From positions 1 through 49,518 of the forward strand of contig NZ_JOIZ01000039.1 in the NCBI RefSeq assembly GCF_000721605.1: a stretch of DNA of 49,518 bases, written 5' to 3'. This document shows, one piece after another, positions 1-7,334 of this stretch. This DNA is from Streptomyces sp. NRRL S-37 (GTDB taxonomy: Bacteria > Actinomycetota > Actinomycetes > Streptomycetales > Streptomycetaceae). The notes below the pieces were generated by a model. That model was given only the letters and a program-made list of their open reading frames with translations, searched no databases and was not told the origin of the DNA. The position numbers and the translations under genes are program-made. Positions within the stretch are counted from its first letter, which is position 1; each line of letters opens with the position of its first letter.

Positions 1-105
1 CGCGTTTCCCTTTCCGGCGGTTCCGACTCTATCAGATCCTTTCGGGCCTGATTCCCGGTCAGAGCGGGTTGTCTTCCCGGCCGTTGGGCCGTTCCGACGT
101 CTCAA

Positions 106-135
106 ACCTTAGCGGACTCTCTCCGTGTTCCTCAA
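106..135 (-). promoter_or_regulatory. Second leftward promoter in the rrn upstream region
   Basis: TTGAGG (135-130) and TAAGGT (111-106) on the minus strand are separated by 18 bases. The -10 element is identical to that of the promoter at 268-296, in keeping with a tandem-promoter rRNA operon. Confidence 0.45.
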
Positions 136-267
136 ATCGAGGGTTGGAATTGAATTCGGGCACGCCGAAATCGTTCCCACTGGGAGGTCGTACTGGGGTT
201 TTGAGTGCCGCTGATGCGGCGGAAGGTGCTGTCGAAGAACCGTTACGGCCCCGTGGCAACCCGAAGA

Positions 268-296
268 ACCTTACGGATCGGGGAGGTGGCTGTCAA
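268..296 (-). promoter_or_regulatory. Strong HrdB-type promoter (rrn upstream promoter)
   Basis: On the minus strand the -35 hexamer TTGACA (296-291) and the -10 hexamer TAAGGT (273-268) are separated by exactly 17 bases. This is close to the consensus for the principal Streptomyces sigma factor. It points leftward, away from the marR-type gene that ends at 317. Confidence 0.6.
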
Positions 297-316
297 CAAC
301 CCCCGCCCAAGATTTT

Positions 317-865
317 TCAGTCCAGGTCGCTGAGGCGTCCGCCGGCGTCCGGCTGGGCGTGTTCCACCCGGCGCAGGAGGCGGGTGAGGACCTCGCCCAG
401 CGTCGCCCTCTCGTCCTGGTCGAGGTCCTGGAGGAGGTCCTCCTCGAAGACGGTGGCCAGGCGCATCGCCTCGAGCCACTTCTCGCGGCCGGCGGAGGTC
501 AGCTCCACGATCACGCGGACCCGGTTGGTCTCGTCCCGCTCCCGGTCGACCAGCCCCTCGGTGACCATGCGGTCGATCCGGTGGGTCATGGCGGCCGGGG
601 TCAGACCGAGGCGCTTGGCGAGGTCGCCGGGGCCCATGCGGTACGGGGCGCCGGAGAGGACGAGGGCCTTGAGGACCTCCCAGTCGGCGTTGGTGATGCC
701 GAGCTCGGCGGTCTGGCGGCCGTAGGCGACGTTCATACGGCGGTTCAGGCGGGACAGCGCGTTGACGATCTTCTCGACCTGGGGGTCGAGGTCCTGGAAC
801 TCGCGCTGGTAAGCGGCGATCTGCTCTTCGAGTGTCGGCTCGCCGAGGCCGGAGGTATCGCCCAT
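317..865 (-). CDS. MarR-family transcriptional regulator
   Basis: This 182-residue protein is a winged helix-turn-helix regulator of the MarR family. The DNA-binding helices lie at about residues 78-101 (GDLAKRLGLTPAAMTHRIDR) and the wing at about 102-122, with the family-typical acidic and basic residues of the wing. The N-terminal and C-terminal helices would form the dimer interface. It is longer than many MarR proteins because of an N-terminal extension. The gene is divergent from an MFS transporter, with 115 bases between the two starts. That arrangement usually means the regulator represses the exporter and itself until a small phenolic or drug-like ligand binds. The ligand cannot be read from sequence. 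ATG start at 865; no strong ribosome-binding site is visible. Confidence 0.9.
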   Translation of the reverse strand: MGDTSGLGEPTLEEQIAAYQREFQDLDPQVEKIVNALSRLNRRMNVAYGRQTAELGITNADWEVLKALVLSGAPYRMGPGDLAKRLGLTPAAMTHRIDRMVTEGLVDRERDETNRVRVIVELTSAGREKWLEAMRLATVFEEDLLQDLDQDERATLGEVLTRLLRRVEHAQPDAGGRLSDLD

Positions 866-928
866 GTCCGCAGTATGGCACGCCCCTGCTTTGCCTTGAA
901 GTCCTTCACTGTGTAGCCTTTAGCATCG

Positions 929-945
929 AACTTTAGCTTCTAAGT
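929..945. promoter_or_regulatory. Candidate operator between marR-type gene and MFS gene
   Basis: The 115-base divergent gap is unusually AT-rich for this genome. It contains an imperfect palindrome of the form ACTT-TAG-CT-TCTAAGT at 929-945, preceded by a related half-site (CTTTAGC) around 918-925. MarR dimers bind such short palindromes. The call rests on position and symmetry only. Confidence 0.35.
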
Positions 946-980
946 CTTCACTCCTAACTACTTGCTTGAGAGAGGTGAAC

Positions 981-2267
981 GTGACCAGGGCGAGGGGCGC
1001 GGCGATGCGCCGGATCCACGTGGGCAACGCACTCAGCGCGTTCGGGTTGGGCTTCACGGTCCCGTATCTGTACGTCTACGTGGCGCAGGTGCGCGGGCTG
1101 GGAGCCATGACGGCGGGTCTCGTGCTCGCCGTCTTCGCCGTGGCCGCGCTGATCGTGCTGCCGTTCGCCGGACGGGCGATCGTCCGGCGCGGCCCGCTGC
1201 CGGTGCTGCTCGTCGCCCTGGTCACGGCCGCGGTCGGGGCGCTGAGCCTGGGCCTGTCGAGTGGTGCGGCGACCGTGCTGCTGTCGGCGGCGGCGCTGGG
1301 TGCCGGGCAGGCGGTGATGCAGCCGGCGCTCGCGACGATGATCGTGGACTGCTCGACCACGGAGAACCGGTCGCGGGCGTTCGCCACGCAGTTCTTCCTG
1401 CAGAACCTCGGGCTCGGCGTCGGCGGTCTCATCGGTGGTCACCTCGTGGATCCCACGGAAGCGGGTTCCTTCGTCCTCCTTTTCGCGATCGAGGCGGCGA
1501 TGTTCCTGCTGCTGGTCGTGGTGATGGCGACGGCGCGGATGCCGCACGCGCCGCGCGTCGGGGGCGCTCCGGCGCAGTCGGCCAAGGGCAGCTGGAAGCA
1601 GCTGCTGGGCAACCGGGCCATGGTGCAGCTGTGTGTGCTGGGCTTCGTGCTGTTCTTCGCCTGCTACGGACAGTTCGAGTCGGGGCTGAGCGCGTACGGC
1701 GTCGAGGCCGCCGGGATCTCCACCTCCGCGCTGGGGACGGCGCTGGCCGCGAACACCCTGATGATCGTGGTCGCGCAGTTCGCGGTGCTGCGGTTCGTCG
1801 AGCGGCGCAAGCGCTCGCGTGTGATCGCGTCCGTGGGGCTGATCTGGGCCGTGGCGTGGGCCGTGGCCGGATACGCGGGGCTGGGGAACGGGAGCCAGGC
1901 GATGGCGACCACCGCGTTCATCTCGACGTACGCGCTGTTCGGGCTCGGTGAGGCGATGCTGTCACCGACGCTGGCGCCGCTGGTCGCGGATCTCGCGCCG
2001 ACCGGGATGGCGGGGCAGTACAACTCCGCGTTCGCCCTGGTGAAGCAGCTCGCGCTGGCCGTGGGACCGGCCGTGGGCGGGCCGCTGGGCGCCTCGCTGC
2101 ACGCGCCGTACGTGGTGATCTTCCTGTTGTTCTCGCTGGGCATCACGGTGCTGGCGGTGCGGCTCGGGCGGCACCTCACGGATGTGCAGGACCAGCCGTC
2201 GGTGGCGCGGAGCCGTGTGGTGGCGCAGGGCGGCGCGGCAGCGGGACAGGCTCCGGCGCACGCCTGA
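981..2267 (+). CDS. MFS transporter, probable drug or metabolite exporter
   Basis: A 428-residue membrane protein with about 12 hydrophobic helices in two six-helix halves separated by a basic loop near the middle (around SAKGSWKQLLGNRAM). This is the fold of the major facilitator superfamily, in which proton flow drives transport across the cytoplasmic membrane. Weak family signatures such as GRAIVRRG after helix 2-3 fit drug/H+ antiporters. The GTG start at 981 is chosen because GAGAGGTG lies 5-10 bases upstream; a TTG at 966 and an ATG at 1005 are alternatives. It is divergent from a MarR regulator, which suggests ligand-induced efflux. The substrate is unknown. Confidence 0.85.
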   Translation: MTRARGAAMRRIHVGNALSAFGLGFTVPYLYVYVAQVRGLGAMTAGLVLAVFAVAALIVLPFAGRAIVRRGPLPVLLVALVTAAVGALSLGLSSGAATVLLSAAALGAGQAVMQPALATMIVDCSTTENRSRAFATQFFLQNLGLGVGGLIGGHLVDPTEAGSFVLLFAIEAAMFLLLVVVMATARMPHAPRVGGAPAQSAKGSWKQLLGNRAMVQLCVLGFVLFFACYGQFESGLSAYGVEAAGISTSALGTALAANTLMIVVAQFAVLRFVERRKRSRVIASVGLIWAVAWAVAGYAGLGNGSQAMATTAFISTYALFGLGEAMLSPTLAPLVADLAPTGMAGQYNSAFALVKQLALAVGPAVGGPLGASLHAPYVVIFLLFSLGITVLAVRLGRHLTDVQDQPSVARSRVVAQGGAAAGQAPAHA

Positions 2268-2293
2268 TCCACGCGCCCCGGCCTCACCTCCGT

Positions 2294-2321
2294 ACGCCCG
2301 GCTCTTCTACGAGCCGGGCGT
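2294..2321. terminator. Bidirectional hairpin terminator
   Basis: A perfect 11-bp stem ACGCCCGGCTC / GAGCCGGGCGT with a 6-base loop sits between the convergent MFS and phosphatase genes. It overlaps the last codons of the phosphatase gene. Confidence 0.7.
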
Positions 2322-3974
2322 CTTCGGTTTCGGATTCGGTTTCGGCAGGAGGAACTCGCACCAGACCGCCTTGCCGCCGCCCGGAGTGCGCCTGCTGCCC
2401 CAGCCGGAGGCGATCGTCGCGACGATGGCGATGCCCCGGCCGGACTCGTCGCCGGGTTCCGCGCGGCGGCGCCTCGGCAGGTGGTCGTCGCCGTCGGTGA
2501 CCTCGATGGTCAGGCGGCGGTCGGTGCGGCGCAGCCGCAGCCGCATGGGCGGGGTGCCGTGCTGGAGGGAGTTGGCGACCAGTTCACTGGCGGCCAGGAC
2601 ACCCAGGTCGTGCAGCTCGACGGGGAAGCGCCAACTGGTCAGCACGCCGGAGGCGAAGGCACGCGCGCGGGGGGCCGCCTCGACCCCGCCGAGCAGTTCC
2701 AGCGCGGCGTTGCGGAAGAGCTCGCTCTCCGCGCCCTTGCGGGCGGGGTGCTGGAGGACCAGGACGGCGACGTCGTCGTCGTGCTCGGGGGTGACGCCGG
2801 CCGAGCGGACCAGGCGGTCGCAGACGACCTGGGGACTGCCGGTGGCTCCGGCGAGGGCACGCTCCAGGGCGGCGATGCCCTCGTCCAGGTCCTCGTTCCT
2901 CCGCTCGACCAGGCCGTCCGTGTAGAGGACGGCGGTGGAGCCGGGGGTGAGGGGGACGGAGCCGGACGCGTGCATCCAGCCGCCGGTGCCGAGCGGGGGG
3001 CCGGTCGGTTCGTCGGCGCGCCGGACGGTGCCGTTCTCGTCGCGGACCAGGATGGGCAGGTGGCCGGCGGAGGCGTACACCAGGCTGCCCTCGTTGGGGT
3101 CGTGGACGGCGTAGACGCAGGTGGCGATCTGGTTGGCGTCGATCTCCATGGCGAGGCCGTCGAGGAGCTGGAGCACCTCGTGCGGCGGGAGGTCGAGCCG
3201 CGCGTAGGCCCGTACGGCCGTACGGAGCTGGCCCATGACCGCCGCCGCGCGCACCCCTCGTCCCATGACGTCGCCGATGACGAGGGCGGTGCGGCCGCCG
3301 CCCAGGGTGATCACGTCGTACCAGTCGCCGCCGACGGCGGCCTCGGTGCCGCCGGGGTGGTAGGTGGCGGCGACGCGCAGGTCGTCGGGTTCCTCCAGTT
3401 CCTGGGGGAGGAGGGAGCGCTGGAGGGTGACGGCGGTCTCGCGCTGGCGGCGTTCGCTGGCGCGCAGGCGTTCGGCGGCCTCGGCGTGGTCGGTGACGTC
3501 GGTGGCGAAGACCAGCACGCCACGGCCCTCGACCTCGGTGACCGGGGTGCAGGTGAAGGTGTAGGAGCGGCCGTCGGGGGCCTTGCGGGACTTCACCGTG
3601 CGGGGCTTTCCGCTGCGCAGGACCTGGTCGAGGAGGGGCAGCAGGCCGAGTGCCTCCAGCTCGGGGAGGGCTCCGCGCGCGGGGGCGCCGATCGGGCGGG
3701 CGCCGAAGGCCGCCGTATAGGCGTCGTTGACGTAGGCGATGCGGTGGTCGGGGCCGTGGACCAGGGCGACGAGGGAGGGGACGTGGTCCAGGACCTCGCG
3801 TACCTTGAGCTCGTCGACGGCGGGCACGGGCCGTACGTCGTCGGTGAGCTGTTCGGCGCGGGCTCCGGGCACGGAGCCCTCTCCCCGCCGGTCCGGGGAG
3901 ACCGCCTGCTCGTTCCGCGCTGCGGCGCGGCGCTGCGTTCCGGGGAGCCGGGCGCTCCAGCGCGTGAAGTTCAC
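2307..3974 (-). CDS. PAS - PP2C (SpoIIE-type) phosphatase - anti-sigma-like ATPase fusion
   Basis: A 555-residue cytoplasmic signalling protein. A PAS sensor domain lies at about residues 56-165. A SpoIIE/RsbU-type Ser/Thr phosphatase domain lies at about 200-395, with the metal-binding motifs GGDWYDV, GDVMGRG and DGLVERR and a final DDDVAVLVL. A GHKL ATPase of the RsbW/HATPase_c2 type follows at about 420-550 (ASELVANSLQHG N box; SGRGIAIV G box). Such fusions are abundant in Streptomyces and are thought to control anti-sigma-factor antagonists by switching their phosphorylation. Having phosphatase and kinase-like domains in one chain means both reactions could be present. GTG start with AAGGA about 5 bases upstream. 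Partner proteins are not encoded next to it. Confidence 0.85.
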   Translation of the reverse strand: MNFTRWSARLPGTQRRAAARNEQAVSPDRRGEGSVPGARAEQLTDDVRPVPAVDELKVREVLDHVPSLVALVHGPDHRIAYVNDAYTAAFGARPIGAPARGALPELEALGLLPLLDQVLRSGKPRTVKSRKAPDGRSYTFTCTPVTEVEGRGVLVFATDVTDHAEAAERLRASERRQRETAVTLQRSLLPQELEEPDDLRVAATYHPGGTEAAVGGDWYDVITLGGGRTALVIGDVMGRGVRAAAVMGQLRTAVRAYARLDLPPHEVLQLLDGLAMEIDANQIATCVYAVHDPNEGSLVYASAGHLPILVRDENGTVRRADEPTGPPLGTGGWMHASGSVPLTPGSTAVLYTDGLVERRNEDLDEGIAALERALAGATGSPQVVCDRLVRSAGVTPEHDDDVAVLVLQHPARKGAESELFRNAALELLGGVEAAPRARAFASGVLTSWRFPVELHDLGVLAASELVANSLQHGTPPMRLRLRRTDRRLTIEVTDGDDHLPRRRRAEPGDESGRGIAIVATIASGWGSRRTPGGGKAVWCEFLLPKPNPKPKTPGS

Positions 3975-4147
3975 GAATCCTTGCCTCGTTTAGTTGTCGG
4001 CGGCCGGAAACCGGGACCGGCCGGGGGCCCGGGGGCCGCACCGGGGTGGGCGGGGGCCCGCCCGCGGTGGTGGACCAGTCTGGCAGGGTGCCGACCGGGC
4101 CGGCATCCGTCAGACGCCGGTCCGGCCGCTGGAGTTCCTGGGTCCGG

Positions 4148-5527
4148 TCAGGACGACCCCTTCGGGTTGTGCGGGGGGTCCTGAGAAGGTTTTCCACCGG
4201 CCGCCAGTTCGAACTCCGCCCGGGGGTGTTCGAGTGAACCGAGTGAGACGACCTCTCGTTTGAAGAGCCCGGCGAGCGTCCACTCGGCGGCGACCCGCGC
4301 CTTGCGGTTGAAGGTCGGGACCCGGCTGAGGTGGTAGGTCCGGTGCATGAACCAGGCGGGGTAGCCCTTGAGCTTGCGCCCGTACACCTGGGCGACGCCC
4401 TTGTGCAGTCCGAGGGAGGCGACGGAGCCGGCGTACTTGTGGGCGTACGTCTCCAGTGGTTCGCCCCGCAGGGAGTGGACGACGTTGTCCCCGAGGACCC
4501 GCGCCTGGCGGAGTGCGTGCTGCGCGTTGGGGGCGCACTCCCGCCCCGGCTCCCGCGCGGTGATGTCGGGGACGGCGGCGGCGTCCCCGGCGGCCCACGC
4601 GTGCGCGGTGCCGTCCACGGCCAGCTCCGCGGTGCACTTCAGCCGGCCTCGCCCGTTCAGCGGCAGATCGGTGGCGGCGAGGACGGGGTGCGGTTTGACG
4701 CCGGCGGTCCACACGACCGTACGCGTGGGGAAGCGTGACCCGTCGCTGAGCACGGCGACGCGGTCGGCGCAGGACTCCAGCCGCGTCCCGAGACGTACGT
4801 CGATGTTGCGCCGGCGCAGTTCGGTGACGGTGTACCGGCCCATCTCCTCCCCGACCTCGGGCAGGATCCGCCCGGACGCCTCGACGAGGATCCACTTCAT
4901 GTCCTCGGGGCGGATGTTGTGGTAGTACCGCGCGGCGTAGCGGGCCATGTCCTCCAGCTCGCCGAGCGCCTCGACGCCCGCGTAGCCGCCCCCGACGAAG
5001 ACGAAGGTCAGGGCGGCGTCCCGGAGGGCGGGGTCGCGGGTGGAGGAGGCGATGTCCATCTGTTCGAGGACGTGGTTGCGCAGGCCGATGGCCTCCTCCA
5101 CGGTCTTGAAGCCGATGGCGTGGTCGGCGAGACCGGGGATGGGCAGGGTGCGCGACACGGAGCCGGGTGCGAGGACCAGTTCGTCGTACGCGATCCGCTG
5201 CCCTCCGGTGCCTTCCTCGCCGGTGGCGAGCGTGCTGACGGTGGCGGTGCGCTCGGCGTGGTCGATGCGGGTGGCCTCACCGATGACGACGTGGCACCGG
5301 TCGAGGACACGACGCAGCGGTACGACGACGTGGCGAGGGGAAATGGCACCGGCGGCCGCTTCGGGGAGGAAGGGCTGGTACGTCATGTACGGGTCCGGGG
5401 AGACGACCGTGATCCCGGCCGCGCCCCGCCCGAGTTCCCGTTTCAGCCTCCGCTGGAGGCGCAGGGCCGTGTACATCCCGACGTAGCCGCCGCCGACAAC
5501 GAGAATGCGCGCACGTTCCTTCACCAT
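4148..5527 (-). CDS. ndh: Type II NADH dehydrogenase (NAD(P)/FAD-dependent oxidoreductase)
   Basis: This 459-residue flavoprotein should oxidise NADH and pass electrons to menaquinone without pumping protons, acting at the inner face of the cytoplasmic membrane. The FAD-binding GGGYVG lies at about residues 11-16. The second dinucleotide fold (FVFVGGGYAGVEALGELED) lies mid-chain, followed by TVVWTAGVKPHP and the WAAGDAAA motif that contacts FAD. The C-terminal part is the amphipathic membrane-binding region typical of this group. The ATG at 5527 is preferred because the flavin fold starts within ten residues of it; a longer frame reaches 5677. The gene is divergent from the AtrA-like regulator across a 378-base gap. 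Confidence 0.85.
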   Translation of the reverse strand: MVKERARILVVGGGYVGMYTALRLQRRLKRELGRGAAGITVVSPDPYMTYQPFLPEAAAGAISPRHVVVPLRRVLDRCHVVIGEATRIDHAERTATVSTLATGEEGTGGQRIAYDELVLAPGSVSRTLPIPGLADHAIGFKTVEEAIGLRNHVLEQMDIASSTRDPALRDAALTFVFVGGGYAGVEALGELEDMARYAARYYHNIRPEDMKWILVEASGRILPEVGEEMGRYTVTELRRRNIDVRLGTRLESCADRVAVLSDGSRFPTRTVVWTAGVKPHPVLAATDLPLNGRGRLKCTAELAVDGTAHAWAAGDAAAVPDITAREPGRECAPNAQHALRQARVLGDNVVHSLRGEPLETYAHKYAGSVASLGLHKGVAQVYGRKLKGYPAWFMHRTYHLSRVPTFNRKARVAAEWTLAGLFKREVVSLGSLEHPRAEFELAAGGKPSQDPPHNPKGSS

Positions 5528-5905
5528 CCCATGACGCACCCGGCGCTTGCGTTTGTCCACAGCCCCGACGAATTGTGTGACCGGAGGACCCGTGCGCACC
5601 GGGTTGGCCGATTCACCGACCCTGCCGGAATTCGCCCAGCTCAGCAGCGGTGAGCCGACCCTCGTCCAGGGGTACATTCAGGACGTATGCGCCCCGTACT
5701 CCGATCGGGGGGCGCTCCGTGCGGAACCTGCCTCTTCTGAATTGACTCCCTCTCAACTATGTTCGTCTGTCGACGGGGTGTAGGGGGATGTGCTCACCGG
5801 GCTCGCGACGGGCGGGGCCGACAAGCCGGGCCTGTTCCGCACGCCCCGGACATCAATGGCGGGGAGAAGTCTCCGGGGGGAGACGTCATTACCGGGGGAA
5901 TACAT
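5528..5905. promoter_or_regulatory. Divergent regulatory gap between ndh and the atrA-like gene
   Basis: This 378-base gap holds the promoters of both flanking genes. A TTGACT element is present at 5742-5747, but no well-spaced -10 follows it, so I cannot assign a promoter with confidence. No protein gene with convincing codon bias is present. The atrA-like transcript probably has a long untranslated leader. Confidence 0.4.
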
Positions 5906-6664
5906 ATGCATGTTCAGGACTCTCATTGGTCTTCCGCTCTCGCGGCCGGCGCGACGATGAGCGCGCCCAAGGGCGGCGGGCGCCCGGACGGGACGCGTAC
6001 GACACCGCTGCGCGTGGACGCCCAGCGCAACCTGGAGCACGTGCTGCGTGCCGCGCGGGAGGTCTTCGGCGAGCTGGGTTACGGCGCGCCGATGGAGGAC
6101 GTGGCACGCCGGGCACGGGTCGGCGTGGGCACGGTGTACCGGCGCTTCCCGAGCAAGGACGTCCTGGTGCGGCGGATCGCCGAGGAGGAGACCTCCCGGC
6201 TGACCGACCAGGCGCGGGCGGCGCTCGGCCAGGAGGACGAGCCGTGGTCGGCGCTGTCGCGTTTCCTGCGCACGTCGGTCGCGTCCGGCGCGGGGCGGCT
6301 GCTGCCGCCGCAGGTGCTGCGGGTGGGTGTGGCGGAGGAGCACGGTCTGCCGGACCAGGCGCGGTTGCCGCAGCAGCGGACGCAGGCGGTGGGTGAGCTG
6401 CGGCTGGTGCCGGAGGCGCCGGTGGCGCCGGTGGCCGTGGGGGCGGAGGACGACGCGGGGGCAGCGCAGCTGCTGGACGTCGTGGGGCAGTTGGTGGACC
6501 GGGCGCGGGCCTCGGGGGAGCTCCGGCCGGATGTGTCGGTGTCCGACGTCCTGCTGGTGATCGCGACGGCGGCGCCGTCCCTGCCGGATGCGGCGCAGCA
6601 GGCTGCGGCGTCGGCGCGGTTGCTGGACATTCTGCTGGAGGGGTTGCGTTCACGCCCGGCGTAG
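5906..6664 (+). CDS. atrA: AtrA-like TetR-family transcriptional regulator
   Basis: A 252-residue regulator with the TetR DNA-binding domain at about residues 33-82 (MEDVARRARVGVGTVYRRFP is the recognition helix region) and a C-terminal ligand/dimer domain. The N-terminal part matches my memory of S. coelicolor AtrA (SCO4118), the activator of actII-ORF4 and of N-acetylglucosamine transport genes. The gene neighbourhood fits too. AtrA-like proteins link primary metabolism to antibiotic production and act as activators as well as repressors. The ATG at 5906 is chosen because GGGGGA lies 5 bases upstream; the later ATG at 5957 has no ribosome-binding site. Confidence 0.8.
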   Translation: MHVQDSHWSSALAAGATMSAPKGGGRPDGTRTTPLRVDAQRNLEHVLRAAREVFGELGYGAPMEDVARRARVGVGTVYRRFPSKDVLVRRIAEEETSRLTDQARAALGQEDEPWSALSRFLRTSVASGAGRLLPPQVLRVGVAEEHGLPDQARLPQQRTQAVGELRLVPEAPVAPVAVGAEDDAGAAQLLDVVGQLVDRARASGELRPDVSVSDVLLVIATAAPSLPDAAQQAAASARLLDILLEGLRSRPA

Positions 6665-6706
6665 GGGGTGCGCGGTGGGGCTGCGGCCCCGGCGCTTCGC
6701 GGGTGC

Positions 6707-6777
6707 CCCTGCGTTGGTGTGGGCCGGGGTCACGCCGCCCGGCGCCTCGCGGTGCCCTGCGTTGGTGTGGGCCGGGG
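6707..6777. repeat. Two-copy direct repeat
   Basis: The 23-base unit CCCTGCGTTGGTGTGGGCCG plus GGG occurs at 6707-6729 and again at 6755-6777, with the intervening DNA also partly related. Confidence 0.7.
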
Positions 6778-6825
6778 GGTGTTTGCGCAGCCCGGCGCTT
6801 GCGGGGTGCCGTCGCGCCCACCCGT

Positions 6826-6873
6826 GCCGCCCTGGGGGTACCTCCCAGGCCCTTAAGGCACTGGGGGAGGCAC
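6826..6873. repeat. Palindromic repeat element with alternative hairpins
   Basis: The core CCTCCCAGGCCCTTAAGGCA followed by CTGGGGGAGG can pair CCTCCCAG with CTGGGGGAGG. The same CCTCCCAGG can instead pair with the CCTGGGGG immediately upstream (6831-6849). I recognise very similar palindromes scattered between genes in Streptomyces chromosomes. It could serve as a terminator for the rightward atrA-like transcript. Confidence 0.55.
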
Positions 6874-6971
6874 GACTGCCCGCGGATTGCGCGGCACGAC
6901 TGCCCGCGGATTGCGCGGCACGGCTGCCCGCGGATTGCGGGGCATGCGGCTGCCCGCGGATTGCGGGGCGG
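6874..6971. repeat. 24-bp tandem repeat, four copies
   Basis: Units of 24 bases with the core CTGCCCGCGGATTGCG start at 6874, 6898, 6922 and 6948. The first two are identical, and the last two carry GGGG for GCGG and are offset by two bases. Confidence 0.85.
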
Positions 6972-7197
6972 GGGCGGTAGCGATGCAGGCGCGTGCGGCG
7001 GGGAGGGGACGGGGCGGGGGCGGCCGCCCGCAGTGGCTGGCGCGTCCGCGCCTTGCGCCCCTTCCGGCGAGGGCAGTCGCGCCGGTCCGAGGACGGACAC
7101 CCCCGACGCGGCCCCGGCCCACCCACCGGCCGTAGGCGCGCCCCAGCCCCCACCGAAGCCGCACAGGCGCCGCAGGCATCCCACCCACCGGACCGCA

Positions 7198-7326
7198 AGC
7201 CACACCACAGGCACAAGCCCCTCACCCCACCGAGGCGGACAGCCACACCACAGGCACGAGCCCCTCACCCCACCAGGGCGGACAGCCACACCACAGGCAC
7301 GAGCCCCTCACCCCACCAGGGCGGAC
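7198..7326. repeat. 43-bp tandem repeat, three copies
   Basis: Units of 43 bases starting AGCCACACCACAGGCAC occupy 7198-7240, 7241-7283 and 7284-7326. The second and third are identical, and the first differs at a few positions. The array ends eight bases before the stop codon of the asparagine-synthetase-like gene, so it lies in that gene's 3' region. Confidence 0.9.
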
Positions 7327-7334
7327 AGCCAGGG

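Larger units (their letters stand above)
1..300 (-). promoter_or_regulatory. Probable rRNA operon promoter/leader region (operon lies off the left edge)
   Basis: No protein gene is convincing here. Read on the minus strand, the stretch holds two sigma-70-type promoters and ends in a leader-like sequence containing CTGATAGAGTCGG, which I recognise from the region upstream of Streptomyces 16S rRNA genes. Several stacked promoters ahead of a long leader is the known architecture of Streptomyces rrn operons. The 16S gene itself is not in the window, so the assignment is inference from promoter number, strength and leader sequence. Confidence 0.6.
6665..7334. other. Repeat-rich non-coding gap between convergent genes
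   Basis: This 670-base stretch between the atrA-like gene and the convergent asparagine-synthetase-like gene contains no gene with normal codon bias. It is built largely from three different short tandem repeat families plus a palindromic element (listed separately). The long open frames crossing it arise only from GC richness and the repeats. Confidence 0.75.

Noticed and set aside
5742..5770. Promoter of the atrA-like gene based on TTGACT
   Set aside because: No -10 hexamer occurs at 16-19 bases; the nearest TATGTT is only 11 bases away.
6874..7326. CRISPR array
   Set aside because: Repeats are directly abutting with no unique spacers and there are no cas genes.
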